Positions 55,140 through 64,000 of a stretch of DNA of 64,000 nt are shown one piece after another (the stretch's first letter is position 1; the number at the start of each line of letters is the position of its first letter). A model generated the notes under the pieces. It was given only the letters and a program-made list of their open reading frames with translations, was not told the DNA's origin and made no database searches. Position numbers and translations under genes: made by a program. The stretch is from Brasilonema sp. UFV-L1 (GTDB lineage Bacteria; Cyanobacteriota; Cyanobacteriia; Cyanobacteriales; Nostocaceae). Where the stretch lies: NCBI RefSeq assembly GCF_012912105.1, contig NZ_QMEA01000011.1, positions 1 to 64,000 of the forward strand. Direction: 5' to 3'.

Positions 55140-56138
55140 ATGTCAATGATTGAGGCTATGGCTCATAACACTGAAACTGAAACACCAAACCCCTTAGTTA
55201 GCATTATTACTCCTACCTACAACCGTCCAGAATATTTGAAAGCAGCTTTAACAAGTGCAGTCAAACAAACTTATCGCAATATAGAGATTATAGTTTCTGA
55301 CAATTGCAGTCTAGAAAATCCGCAATCGATTGTTGAGTCTTTTGAGGATTCTAGAATTCGCTTTTTCCGCAATTCAACAAATTTGGGAATGTTTGCCAAT
55401 ACAATGAATGCCTTTAAAAAGGCACGAGGCAAATATGTTGCTAGTTTACTTGATGATGATATGTGGGAAGAAGATTTTTTAGAAAAGCTTGTCCCCCCAT
55501 TAGAAAAGAATCCAAATATAGCTATTGCTTTTTGTGACCATTACATGATAGATGCCGATGGTGAAATAGATTATCCTTTAAGTGACCATTGTTCACAGTT
55601 ATTTCATCGGGCTGGTCTCAAAGAAGGAGTTTACCAACCTTTTTGTAAGTTAAGCTTGGTAGATAGAGCAGTGTCCACAGCAACTGCAGCTGTCATTCGT
55701 CGAGATGTTGTAGATTGGGATAGCATTCCACCGGAAGTAGGAGGCTCATGGGATGTGTATTTGAACTATCTGTGTTGCCGTTCCGGTTTGGGAGCTTATT
55801 ATTATCCTGAGAGATTAACTCGCTATCGAGTTCATGAGCAAACAGACACAATGCTCAGTGGTAGTCAAAATTATCAGGCAAAAATCAGGAAAGCTCAAGC
55901 TGATCTTTTTTGCTACGAACGGTTTATAGAAGATGAGAAACTCCAAGAACTCAAACCATATTTTCAGCAACAATGGGGGTTTGTCAGCACAACTTTAGGA
56001 ATTGGTTTAATGCGATCTCAGCAACTGAAAGAGGCACGTCATTATTTTTGGCGTTCCTTGCGTCAGAAGCTTAGTCTAAGAACATTAGCGGCACTTTTCC
56101 TAAGTTTTACCTCTCCAAAAATAGCAGCGAAATTTTAA
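55140..56138 (+). CDS. Glycosyltransferase family 2 protein
   Basis: A 332-aa GT2-type enzyme. Motifs: LVSIITPTYNRPEYLKAALTSAVKQTYRNIEIIVSDNCS, DXD-type SLLDDDMWEEDF near residue 104, IAFCDHYMIDADGEI, and GGSWDVYLNYLCCR. The first 20 residues before the fold are variable; starts at the Met in position 3 or 7 are possible. It is followed by a 400-bp repeat-rich gap before the next gene. Confidence 0.9.
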   Translation: MSMIEAMAHNTETETPNPLVSIITPTYNRPEYLKAALTSAVKQTYRNIEIIVSDNCSLENPQSIVESFEDSRIRFFRNSTNLGMFANTMNAFKKARGKYVASLLDDDMWEEDFLEKLVPPLEKNPNIAIAFCDHYMIDADGEIDYPLSDHCSQLFHRAGLKEGVYQPFCKLSLVDRAVSTATAAVIRRDVVDWDSIPPEVGGSWDVYLNYLCCRSGLGAYYYPERLTRYRVHEQTDTMLSGSQNYQAKIRKAQADLFCYERFIEDEKLQELKPYFQQQWGFVSTTLGIGLMRSQQLKEARHYFWRSLRQKLSLRTLAALFLSFTSPKIAAKF

Positions 56139-56540
56139 CAGTTATCAGTTATCAGTGAGCCAGCGCTGCAGAAGGGTTTCCAACGCGGCTATGCTCCACT
56201 TGGGGAGCCAGTGCGTTTGCGGGGTTCCCCCGCTTAAAGCACCTGGCGTGAGACCCCAAGACGAGCCACTGCTGCTTTGAGGGTTTCCCGACAGCCAGGC
56301 ATGTGGCGTCCGCACTGGCTCCTCCGTAGGCGACTGGCGGAACGCGCAGCGAGACCGGAGGTCTTCCCCGAAGGGTTATCAGTTATCAGTACTTGTTATT
56401 CATAACCGCTGATTTGTGTTCACTGTGTACGGTTTACTGATAACTGTGTACTGTGTACTGATTTAAGACAGAAACTGGAACTATGAGAGAATTTCTACTC
56501 TCATAGAACAAAGAAAGAAACATCTATTAAGGAAAAAACT
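56139..56540. repeat. Complex palindromic repeat bracketed by STRR heptamers
   Basis: CAGTTAT heptamers at 56138-56157 and again from 56376 to 56462 flank a 218-bp GC-rich block. The block contains a 12-bp inverted repeat GGAGCCAGTGCG (56204-56215) / CGCACTGGCTCC (56311-56322), a GGGTTTCC direct repeat and smaller palindromes. No gene is present. It is the largest compound repeat in the window. Confidence 0.8.
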
Positions 56541-57422
56541 ATGCGAATCTCGGCTTGTATCACAACAAGAAATCGACCGAAAAACTTAAGTGAATGTTTA
56601 GAAGCACTGTGGAATTCTGACATCAAACCTCACATGGTAGTCGTCTCTGATGACTCTCCCAGTTTGGAAATGCAACAGCAAAATAATCAAATTGTTCAAA
56701 AGTATCCAGGAACAGCTTATATTCTTGGTCCTTGTCGTGGAGTTTGCGCTAATAGAAATAATGCAGTCAATGCTATCCCAGCATCGGAAACGGATTTTGT
56801 CGCTTTTATTGATGATGATATTTGTGTCAAGCCAGATTTCATTGCTGGTGCTTTAGCTCGATACAATCAAATGAGTGCTGAGCAAAAAAATAACACGATT
56901 CTTTCAGGTGTCAGTCAAAATCCAGATGGTACCTACGAAATGGTTCCAGGTAAACTTTCTTTTCGTGGGTACTTCTGTTATTCTGATGTTCCTGAATCTG
57001 TAGCGATTCATGCTGCTTTATTTCCCCGGTTATTCTTTGAGCAAGAACAGTGGGACGAGAATATCTTTTTTGGCTATGAAGATGCGGAACTTTGTTTGCG
57101 AGCGTTAAAACGCGGGTACAAAATACTATCGTGTCCGGAATTGCGAGTTATTCATGCAGGTGCAGGTCATAAAAGTACTTTGCATGAGGCTGGAATCGGC
57201 AGCATGACAAAGTATGAAATATCAGTAGAAGCCGCTAGGCTTTACGTTGGCATCAAACGCTATAAAGATTTATTTCCTAATCCCGTCAAACTGATAGTTT
57301 TTCTCACCTTATACTTTTCTCATATGACAGGATATCTTTTAAAGCGAGGAGCACTCCACGCTTGGCCTGAAATTGTTCGTCTTTCCCATATTCAACGGTT
57401 ATGGCAGCCTTCTGTTGTTTGA
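56541..57422 (+). CDS. Glycosyltransferase family 2 protein
   Basis: A 293-aa GT2-type enzyme. RISACITTRNRPKNLSECLEALWNSDIKPHMVVVSDDS opens it. The DXD-type motif is VAFIDDDICVKPDF near residue 92. NIFFGYEDAELCLRALKRGYKILSCPELRVIHAG is the acceptor-side block, with His in place as in rhamnosyl- and galactosyl-transferases. The ATG at 56541 is preceded by AAGGA at a nine-base spacing. The GT4 gene follows 42 bp later. Confidence 0.9.
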   Translation: MRISACITTRNRPKNLSECLEALWNSDIKPHMVVVSDDSPSLEMQQQNNQIVQKYPGTAYILGPCRGVCANRNNAVNAIPASETDFVAFIDDDICVKPDFIAGALARYNQMSAEQKNNTILSGVSQNPDGTYEMVPGKLSFRGYFCYSDVPESVAIHAALFPRLFFEQEQWDENIFFGYEDAELCLRALKRGYKILSCPELRVIHAGAGHKSTLHEAGIGSMTKYEISVEAARLYVGIKRYKDLFPNPVKLIVFLTLYFSHMTGYLLKRGALHAWPEIVRLSHIQRLWQPSVV

Positions 57423-57464
57423 GTTTTAATTAAGTTTTGACTTTATTTTGCAGGATAATTAAGC

Positions 57465-58616
57465 GTGAAGCTCTGCATTGTTACCCACAGTGTTATTAAA
57501 GGTGATGGACAGGGCCGAGTCAATTATGAAATTGCCACCGAAGCAATTCGTCGCGGTCACCACGTTACCCTAGTCGCAACTCAGGTTGCTTTAGAATTAG
57601 AACAAAGCAATCATGTACACTGGGTTGTTATTCCAGTTGAAGGATGGCCTACGGAATTACTCCGTAATTTAATTTTTGCTTGGCGCAGCGCTCATTGGTT
57701 ACGTCAAAATCGCTCTCAAGTTGATGTTGTAAAAGTGAATGGTGCAATTACTTGGGGGAAAAGTGATGTCAATGCGGCACATTTTGTGCATGGTTCGTGG
57801 TTGAAGTTTTCCTCTCAACAGGCACAGCCTAAGTCACTTTGGTCTATCTTCAATTTCCGAAAAAGTTTATACAATTTTTATCAGTGGTTTTACACAGCTT
57901 TTAATGCAAGCTGGGAAAAAGTCGCTTTCCAACAAACGCAAGTTGTCGTCGCAGTTTCTAACAAGATAGCTAAAGATTTGTTAGAAATCGGTGTACCGCC
58001 AGAGTCAATTCAAGTGATTCTTAATGGTGTTGATTTGCAGGAGTTTTCACCAGGTGTAGGCGATCGCAAAAAGTGGAATCTTCCAGAGAAAGTCACTCTT
58101 GCACTTTTTGCAGGCGATATCAGAATCCCTCGGAAAAACTTGGATACGGTATTGCACGCCTTAGTGAAAGTGCCTGATTTGCATCTAGCCGTTGCAGGCA
58201 TAACCGAAGGTAGCCCTTATCTTCAACTCGCAGTATCCCTGGGATTAAGTGAACGGGTGCATTTTCTGGGATTGCGGCGTGATGTACCAGAAATCATGAA
58301 AGCTGTGGATTTCTTGGTTTTTCCCTCACGTTACGAACCTTTTGGCTTAGTCGTGATCGAAGCAATGGCAACAGGGATACCCGTGATTACAGCAAGTTCA
58401 ACAGGCGCAGCAGATTTAGTGACAAAAGAAGCTGGAATAGTTTTGCCAGACTCAGATGACGCTGAGGCTTTGGCAACTGCGCTTTTGTCTTTGGCAGACA
58501 ATCCACAATTGAGGATGCAAATGGGGCAAGCAGCCCGAACTATAGCTGAACAACACAGTTGGGATAAAATGGCGCAAACTTATGCGGATTTATTGGAGGA
58601 AGTTGGAAAAAGTTAA
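57465..58616 (+). CDS. Glycosyltransferase family 4 protein
   Basis: A 383-aa GT-B fold retaining glycosyltransferase. N-terminal acceptor domain: LCIVTHSVIKGDGQGRVNYEIATEAIRRGHHVTLV. C-terminal donor domain: VILNGVDLQEFSPG, LALFAGDIRIPRKNLDTVLHAL, and the E-x7-E motif EPFGLVVIE near residue 292. The start is GTG at 57465, with AGGA nine bases upstream. It is the only GT4-type enzyme in the cluster. The sugar is unknown. Confidence 0.92.
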   Translation: MKLCIVTHSVIKGDGQGRVNYEIATEAIRRGHHVTLVATQVALELEQSNHVHWVVIPVEGWPTELLRNLIFAWRSAHWLRQNRSQVDVVKVNGAITWGKSDVNAAHFVHGSWLKFSSQQAQPKSLWSIFNFRKSLYNFYQWFYTAFNASWEKVAFQQTQVVVAVSNKIAKDLLEIGVPPESIQVILNGVDLQEFSPGVGDRKKWNLPEKVTLALFAGDIRIPRKNLDTVLHALVKVPDLHLAVAGITEGSPYLQLAVSLGLSERVHFLGLRRDVPEIMKAVDFLVFPSRYEPFGLVVIEAMATGIPVITASSTGAADLVTKEAGIVLPDSDDAEALATALLSLADNPQLRMQMGQAARTIAEQHSWDKMAQTYADLLEEVGKS

Positions 58617-58800
58617 TTAACCAATGAATAATTTTCTGGTGTTGCTAATTCACAGGGTGATGCAAATAAATGTAAATTTATTTCTCTGCTTACGTAAAAC
58701 CTCTATATATTACTGAAAAATATACCGCAACTCAATTTCGAGTCCGTATATTTTACAGTTCCATTCTGCAACACCAGAATTCCTAAAAGGAGCCATTTCT

Positions 58801-59835
58801 ATGCAAGAATTGCCTTCAGTTGCTGTGTGTATACCTACCTATAATCAAGCTCAATACTTAATCCATTCTGTGGGGAGTGCCTGTTCTCAAACTTACCGCA
58901 ATGTAGAAGTATGGGTTTCAGACAATGCTAGCACTGACGAGACACCTGAACTCATGACACAGATTTGCGAGCACTTTCCCCAAGTGCGATATCATCGCCA
59001 TCCACAAAATATGGGGATGACAGCAAATTGTAACTGGGTTTTGAGTCAGCCAAAGACTGAATTCGTGATTCGCTTGGACTCAGACGACGTTATGCTACCA
59101 CGTTATGTGGAAACTTTAGTCGGTCTTATGCAAAAATATCCAGAGGTTGGTTGGGCTCATGTCGCAACACAAGAGATTGATGAATACGGAAAAAAAAGCT
59201 CTGTACGACGAGTCTTGAGAAAACATGAGTTTCAAAGTGCTGAGGAGGCATTAAGAGCGTCAGTTTCTGGTTTGCGGACGGCTTCTAGCATTTTCTTGTT
59301 TAGAACTCAAGCTTTACAAGAAGTCGGGTTTTATGGCGATGCTCACCTAAAATATAGCGAAGACTACGATCTGGCTATTAGAATGTCTGATGCAGGCTAT
59401 GCCAATATTTACTCAGATGACATCTTGGCTGAATACCGTGTTTGGAGTGATGCTGAACACACACGTCCGAAGCGAAAAGGCGATCAGCTTAGAGCATATC
59501 TTTGGATATACGGAAAATCGTTACTTTCTGCTTTTCAAAAACGTGGCTGGGATACAAAAGTCATTGATAAATATCGGCGGAAGATGGCATTAATTCATGC
59601 TGCTGCTTGTTTTTCTCCCATTTTTACAAAAGCAGAACGAGAAGAACTTATTGGTTTGTTAAAGGAATTAGGCGATTCACCTGCTTTACGGTTTCGACTT
59701 TTTGCGTTGTCGCTTGGTCTTGCTCCTTTCTTTGAGTGGCAGCACCATACAGAATTAAAATTAAAAGGTTTAGTGAAGGGGTGGTTAAGCAAATTTAAAG
59801 CTGCTTTCAAACTCAAAAAAGTAGAATCGGTATAA
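58801..59835 (+). CDS. Glycosyltransferase family 2 protein (tandem paralogue 1)
   Basis: A 344-aa GT2-type enzyme. LPSVAVCIPTYNQAQYLIHSVGSACSQTYRNVEVWVSDNAS, DXD-type IRLDSDDVMLPRY near residue 93, and YSEDYDLAIRMSDAGYANIYSDDILAEYRVW. It closely resembles the next gene over its whole length, including the C-terminus (LGLAPFFEWQHHTELKLKG), so the two arose by duplication. The ribosome site AGGAG is seven bases before the ATG. Confidence 0.92.
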   Translation: MQELPSVAVCIPTYNQAQYLIHSVGSACSQTYRNVEVWVSDNASTDETPELMTQICEHFPQVRYHRHPQNMGMTANCNWVLSQPKTEFVIRLDSDDVMLPRYVETLVGLMQKYPEVGWAHVATQEIDEYGKKSSVRRVLRKHEFQSAEEALRASVSGLRTASSIFLFRTQALQEVGFYGDAHLKYSEDYDLAIRMSDAGYANIYSDDILAEYRVWSDAEHTRPKRKGDQLRAYLWIYGKSLLSAFQKRGWDTKVIDKYRRKMALIHAAACFSPIFTKAEREELIGLLKELGDSPALRFRLFALSLGLAPFFEWQHHTELKLKGLVKGWLSKFKAAFKLKKVESV

Positions 59836-60020
59836 ACCAGACTGAGACTAGAAAAGGAAACTTAGCTGGAAAAAGTGGGTTGCATTTCTTTTGGGAAATT
59901 ACCATAATAAAACTGACCTTTGGTAGAAAGACAATTTTTGCTTTGTAAGTCAAGATGGACTTTTGTTCTCAATGCACATTGAAAAAACTGATTAAATGCC
60001 CTGTTATCTGACTATTTCAT

Positions 60021-61061
60021 ATGACTTCAATGCTAGAATTGCCCTCAGTTGCTGTCTGTATACCCACCTATAATCAAGCTCAATACTTGATTCATTCTGT
60101 GGGTAGTGCCTGCTGTCAAACTTATCCAAATGTCGAAGTATGGGTTTCAGACGACGGTAGTACTGACGAAACAGCCCAAGTAATGGAACAGCTTTGCCAG
60201 CAGTTTCCTCAAGTACACTACTATCGCCAGCCCAAAAACCTTGGTATTGCCGGTAACAACACTTGGTTGATGAGCCAGCCGAAAACTGAATTTATTGTTC
60301 GCTTAGATTCAGACGATATTTTGTTACCAAACTATGTAGAGAAACTCGTTGCGCTACTTCAGAAGTATCCAGAAGCTGGTTATGCTCATACTGCTATTCA
60401 AGAAATTGATGAGTATGGAAATAACCGTCCTGTAGGACGACTCGCAAGAACAGAAGAGTTTCAAAACTCTGAAGAAGCACTCATGGCAGCAGTTTCTGGC
60501 TACAGAGTCGTGGCAAACATTGTCATGTTTAGAACAAAAGCTTTACAAGAATTAAGATATTACGAAAATCGTCCGGAATTTGTTGAAGATTACGATTTAT
60601 CTGTAAGAATTGCAGATGCTGGCTATGGTAATGTTTACGCAGATGAAATATTAGCCAAATACCGAGTTTGGACTGATGTTAAAAAAACACGTTCCAAGCG
60701 CAAGCATTTGCAATTGAAAGGATATGTTCGAATTTTTGAAGAAAGTTTCGTACCAGCATTTCAACAACGAGGTTGGGATACAAAAGTGCTGGAAAAGCAG
60801 AGACGCAAGTTGGCTATCTTACATTCAGCATACTGTTTCTTGCCTATTTATAATCAAGCAGAACGAGCAGAACTGATTGCTTTGTTAAAAAAATTAGGTG
60901 ATTCGCCTGCCTTGCAGCTTCGCCTTTTTGCATTAAATCTAGGTCTTGCTCCTTTCTTTGAATGGCAGCTGCATACAGAATTAAAGTTAAAAGGTATAGT
61001 CAAGGATTGGTTAAGCAAATTCAAGACTCGTTCAGCGGTGAAAACAGCAGGAACTACCTAA
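60021..61061 (+). CDS. Glycosyltransferase family 2 protein (tandem paralogue 2)
   Basis: A 346-aa GT2-type enzyme, the duplicate of the preceding gene. LPSVAVCIPTYNQAQYLIHSVGSACCQTYPNVEVWVSDDGS, IVRLDSDDILLPNY near residue 96, FVEDYDLSVRIADAGYGNVYADEILAKYRVW, and the C-terminal LGLAPFFEWQLHTELKLKG. Differences cluster in the acceptor-side middle, consistent with a changed acceptor. The start is ATG at 60021; the second Met three residues later is an alternative. Confidence 0.92.
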   Translation: MTSMLELPSVAVCIPTYNQAQYLIHSVGSACCQTYPNVEVWVSDDGSTDETAQVMEQLCQQFPQVHYYRQPKNLGIAGNNTWLMSQPKTEFIVRLDSDDILLPNYVEKLVALLQKYPEAGYAHTAIQEIDEYGNNRPVGRLARTEEFQNSEEALMAAVSGYRVVANIVMFRTKALQELRYYENRPEFVEDYDLSVRIADAGYGNVYADEILAKYRVWTDVKKTRSKRKHLQLKGYVRIFEESFVPAFQQRGWDTKVLEKQRRKLAILHSAYCFLPIYNQAERAELIALLKKLGDSPALQLRLFALNLGLAPFFEWQLHTELKLKGIVKDWLSKFKTRSAVKTAGTT

Positions 61062-61170
61062 TTCATAGTTGAGTCATGATTTGTGATTAGTTATTAGATA
61101 AGAAATCATGACTCATTCAATTAACTTGTGAGTAAACAACTCTCACCCAGACATATCCAGACATATATTT

Positions 61171-62136
61171 ATGTTTACTATCACTGCGATCGTTCCTACT
61201 TATCATCGTCCCAAAGACTTAACTCGTTGTCTGGAAGCACTTCATCGGCAAACTCGTCCAGCGGATGAAGTGCTGGTTGTGGTGCGTGATACCGACAGCG
61301 ATACTTGGACACTATTCAAAGAGTTCAACTACGAACCTTTGAAGTTGCGTACCTTAACAGTTACAGTTCCAGGCGTCGTCGCCGCCCTGAATGTCGCCCT
61401 CCATGAAGCCAAAGGGGATATTATTACAGTGACTGATGACGATGCAGCACCTCATAGTGATTGGTTTGAACGCATAGAAAAGTATTATTTGTCAGATGAG
61501 CGTATAGGCGCTGTCGGTGGACGAGATTGGGTGTATTGGCAAAACAAGCTGCTTGATGATGGCACGAGTGAAGTTGTCGGTCAAATTCAGTGGTTTGGGC
61601 GTGTTGTTGGGAAGCATCACATCGGTGTGGGTAAAGCCCGTGAAGTCGATGTTCTTAAGGGCGTAAATATGAGTTTTCGTCGAAGTGCGATCGCCTCGAT
61701 TGGTTTTGATGAACGGATGCGAGGTACAGGAGCACAAGTTCACTTTGAGATGGCGTTATGCTTGGCATTGAAGCGAGCAGATTGGAAAATTGTCTATGAT
61801 CCTGAGATTACAGTAGATCACTATCCAGCGCTCCGTTTTGATGAAGATAAGCGAGACAGGCTCAATGAAACTGCGATACGAAATTCAGTACACAATGAAA
61901 CCCTTGTTTTGCTAGAACACTTATCACCTGTACGGCGTATTGTGTTTATGATGTGGGCTATATTGGTAGGAACCCAAGAGGCTTTGGGTTTCGTGCAGTG
62001 GTTGCGATTTTTACCCAGTGAAGGAAGCTTGGCTGGAAAAAAATGGTTTGCATCTGTTGGTGGACGTTGGCAAGGCTGGCTAACTTGGCAAGCGAGCCAA
62101 AACCGATCGCCTGCGAAGATGATAGTCAGTCAATAA
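61171..62136 (+). CDS. Glycosyltransferase family 2 protein
   Basis: A 321-aa GT2-type enzyme of a different branch. FTITAIVPTYHRPKDLTRCLEALHRQTRPADEVLVVVRD opens it. The DXD-type motif is ITVTDDDAAPHSDWF near residue 88, and VLKGVNMSFRRSAIASIGFDERMRGTGAQVHFEMALCL is the acceptor block. A hydrophobic stretch near residue 265 (IVFMMWAILVGTQEALGFV) suggests membrane association. The ligase/polymerase-like gene begins 24 bases after its stop. Confidence 0.9.
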   Translation: MFTITAIVPTYHRPKDLTRCLEALHRQTRPADEVLVVVRDTDSDTWTLFKEFNYEPLKLRTLTVTVPGVVAALNVALHEAKGDIITVTDDDAAPHSDWFERIEKYYLSDERIGAVGGRDWVYWQNKLLDDGTSEVVGQIQWFGRVVGKHHIGVGKAREVDVLKGVNMSFRRSAIASIGFDERMRGTGAQVHFEMALCLALKRADWKIVYDPEITVDHYPALRFDEDKRDRLNETAIRNSVHNETLVLLEHLSPVRRIVFMMWAILVGTQEALGFVQWLRFLPSEGSLAGKKWFASVGGRWQGWLTWQASQNRSPAKMIVSQ

Positions 62137-62160
62137 TTTATCATTGACCGGAGTAGCTTA

Positions 62161-63621
62161 GTGACTCAAAGGCAGCTCATCTCAAATAATAACCCGACAG
62201 CAAGTGATATCCAACAACCGTCACCCTTGTATGCTTGGATAGCAATTGGAGCGCTGATACTTTTTACAGTCGCGGGTATTGCAGTCCATGCTGCAAGCAT
62301 CGTGCGCCCAGGGTACATAGTATTATCTTTTGCTGTTGCTATTTTTCTATATTTGCGGTATCCCGCCATCTATATTGGTTTTACCTGGTGGATATGGTTT
62401 GTCACGCCACTGGTTTCTCGCTTAATTGATTATTACAGTACTTTTGATGAATCTCGTTTGTTACTTATTTCACAATATCTGGTGACATTTGTCACCATGC
62501 ATAGCCTTGTCAAAGACCTTCCCAAATTTTCTCGCAAAGGTGGTTTACCTTTTATCTTAGCTTTTATAGGTGTAGTTTATGGCTTTCTTGTTGGATTGAT
62601 TCAGACCTCACCAGTAACTGCTGTCCGATCTGTTCTGGACTGGTTAGTTCCTATTCCCTTCGCTTTTTACTTATTTGCCAATTGGCATAATTATCCTGAC
62701 TATCGCCAAAGCATCCAGCGCACATATCTCTGGGGCGTATTGGTTACAGGAGTCTATGGAATTGTGCAATACTTGATTGCTCCAGAGTGGGACCGATTCT
62801 GGCTGATCAGCACAAAAATCACCAGCTTTGGAGATCCGGAACCTTTGAAAATCCGGCTTTGGAGTACAATGTCATCACCTGGACCTTATGCAGTGATGAT
62901 GATGGCAGGTTTGCTGTTGTTGCTGACTTGTAAAGGACCGTTAACCATTCCAGCAGCTGGTACAGGCTTTTTGAGCTTCTTATTAACGATGGTACGTACT
63001 CTGTGGGGAACCTGGTTGCTGGGACTGCTTAGTATGCTCACTGCAATGAAGCCAGGCCTGCAAATGCGCCTATTTGTCACCATTTTGGTGATGGCAATTT
63101 GTGTCGTCCCATTAACCACTATGGAGCCATTCGCTGAGGCAATCAACACTCGTTTGGAAAGTTTAACTAATCTTGAGAACGATGACAGCGCGAATGTCCG
63201 AAAAAAAATCTATGAAGACGGACTTACTAAAGCATTGACAAACCCTCTAGGTAACGGAATAGGCAACACATTCATCGTCGATAAAGATGGCAAACTTCTA
63301 CCTATTGTAATTGACAGTGGTTTCCTAGAAACGTTTTTCACCTTAGGTTGGCTTGGAGCGATTCCTTACTTAGGTGGAATGCTGATGCTTTTTTTCACTG
63401 TGTTCCAATATTCTGAGTTCCGCTTCGATCCATTTATGGCTGCATCTCGTGCTGTTGCTCTTGGTTGTTTCGCAGCGTTACCCGGAGGTAGCGCGATGCT
63501 ATCGTTTTCTGGTATGATACTTTGGGGCTTTTTAGCAACTGTTGTGGCAGGGCACAAATACTATCAACATCAGAAAACTATCAATTTTCATCAAAATTTT
63601 CATCCAACAAGATATCCTTGA
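62161..63621 (+). CDS. O-antigen ligase / Wzy-like membrane protein
   Basis: A 486-aa polytopic inner-membrane protein with about ten to twelve helices (for example AWIAIGALILFTVAGIAVHAA, GLPFILAFIGVVYGFLVGLI, FLSFLLTMVRTLWGTWLLGLL). The large external loop before the last helices holds ANVRKKIYEDGLTKALTNPLGNGIGN, which resembles the R..W..AL...P.GvGlGN pattern of O-antigen ligases and Wzy polymerases. It probably polymerises or transfers the polysaccharide made by the glycosyltransferases upstream. The start is GTG at 62161 after CGGAG. The choice between ligase and polymerase cannot be made from sequence. Confidence 0.85.
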   Translation: MTQRQLISNNNPTASDIQQPSPLYAWIAIGALILFTVAGIAVHAASIVRPGYIVLSFAVAIFLYLRYPAIYIGFTWWIWFVTPLVSRLIDYYSTFDESRLLLISQYLVTFVTMHSLVKDLPKFSRKGGLPFILAFIGVVYGFLVGLIQTSPVTAVRSVLDWLVPIPFAFYLFANWHNYPDYRQSIQRTYLWGVLVTGVYGIVQYLIAPEWDRFWLISTKITSFGDPEPLKIRLWSTMSSPGPYAVMMMAGLLLLLTCKGPLTIPAAGTGFLSFLLTMVRTLWGTWLLGLLSMLTAMKPGLQMRLFVTILVMAICVVPLTTMEPFAEAINTRLESLTNLENDDSANVRKKIYEDGLTKALTNPLGNGIGNTFIVDKDGKLLPIVIDSGFLETFFTLGWLGAIPYLGGMLMLFFTVFQYSEFRFDPFMAASRAVALGCFAALPGGSAMLSFSGMILWGFLATVVAGHKYYQHQKTINFHQNFHPTRYP

Positions 63622-63654
63622 GACATCAGCCCAAGAAATCTCGGTGTCAATAAC

Positions 63655-64000
63655 CTATTTTGCCAAAATCCGACCAGATTGTACTGCTGCTACGAGGGCT
63701 TGATAGTCCTCCTCAACTTGATTGGCGTAAGTAACAGCAAAATCTGCTATGGCAGAGTCAAAAGCATCACTTCTGCCCAAGTAGCTACTGATAATAACAG
63801 GATCACCAGAACGGGAATGGGCGCGGCCTAACGCAGCGCCGCAAATTTCCACATAACCTTCCAAACCCCTGGCAGACATCCCCTTAAGCTTAATCGAGGT
63901 TTTCATGTCTTTCAATTGCCGAAAATAGAAATCTTGTCCGCGAGTGTTACTCGTCCAACCCAAGAAAATATCACTAGCAGCCTGCATGAGGCGTTGACCA
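63655..64000 (-). CDS. DUF2252 protein, C-terminal part (runs off the window)
   Basis: The C-terminal 110-plus residues of a DUF2252 protein; the reading frame stays open through base 64000, so the gene continues beyond the window. Typical blocks are GQRLMQAASDIFLGWT, QDFYFRQLKDMKTSIKL, YVEICGAALGRAHSRSGDP and YLGRSDAFDSAIADFAVTYANQVEEDYQALVAAVQSGRI. The family has a kinase-like fold, and its function is unknown. It is convergent with the polysaccharide cluster and not part of it. Confidence 0.88.
   Translation of the reverse strand, partial: GQRLMQAASDIFLGWTSNTRGQDFYFRQLKDMKTSIKLKGMSARGLEGYVEICGAALGRAHSRSGDPVIISSYLGRSDAFDSAIADFAVTYANQVEEDYQALVAAVQSGRILAK

Overview
The window is chromosomal DNA from a cyanobacterium, most likely a filamentous, heterocyst-type (Nostocales-like) genus. 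The evidence is petM beside ycf39, a GUN4 protein, an NblR-type response regulator, cyanobacterial-only small families (DUF2949, DUF5340), many HIP1 octamers (GCGATCGC), and heptanucleotide short tandem repeats (STRRs) of the kind seen in Nostoc/Anabaena genomes. No rRNA, tRNA, integrase, transposase or CRISPR array was recognised.

Layout. 0.2-13 kb is mostly housekeeping: cbiD, a large FHA-PAS-GAF-GGDEF-EAL c-di-GMP enzyme, a DUF4385 protein, the bifunctional NAD(P)HX repair enzyme nnr, small conserved proteins, a metallophosphoesterase, cobK, and gcvH/gcvT (gcvP is not adjacent). 12.4-16.2 kb is a hopanoid-modification group (hpnK, hpnJ, a squalene/phytoene synthase-like gene). 17.5-20.2 kb pairs a Cys-rich small protein with a filamentous-haemagglutinin-type exoprotein. 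Then come lpdA, trpC and a DUF5340 gene. 23.3-32.1 kb is a NHLM-type peptide export cassette (two ABC transporters, one with a C39 peptidase, plus an HlyD-like adaptor), split by a 21-bp minisatellite, a Phd/YefM antitoxin with a textbook operator, a truncated Uma2 gene and an intact Uma2 gene. 33.8-38.1 kb carries DUF192, nblR, nadK, ycf39 and petM (petM is only 37 codons).

38.4-50.3 kb is the most interesting accessory stretch. An AraC regulator lies upstream of an SDR gene broken by a 24-bp repeat insertion. The last 118 bp of that SDR locus recurs almost perfectly 6,650 bp downstream, directly in front of a monooxygenase gene. Between the two copies lie a secreted Cys-rich protein, a CHAT-protease/NTPase/TPR protein, an EACC1-like partner and a DUF4142 protein. 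This looks like an inserted island carrying a conflict-type (CHAT/EACC1) system. pdxA, a MalK/UgpC-type ATPase and gun4 follow.

50.7-63.6 kb has icd and then a one-direction polysaccharide cluster: eight glycosyltransferases (seven GT2-type and one GT4-type, including a recent tandem pair) and a Wzy/O-antigen-ligase-like membrane protein. A DUF2252 gene runs off the right edge.

A cross-cutting pattern is small GC-rich palindromic elements sitting in the middle of HIP1 octamers. In four genes, removing 24, 27, 30 or 51 bp recreates GCGATCGC. All four lengths are multiples of three, and one of the insertions introduces a stop codon.
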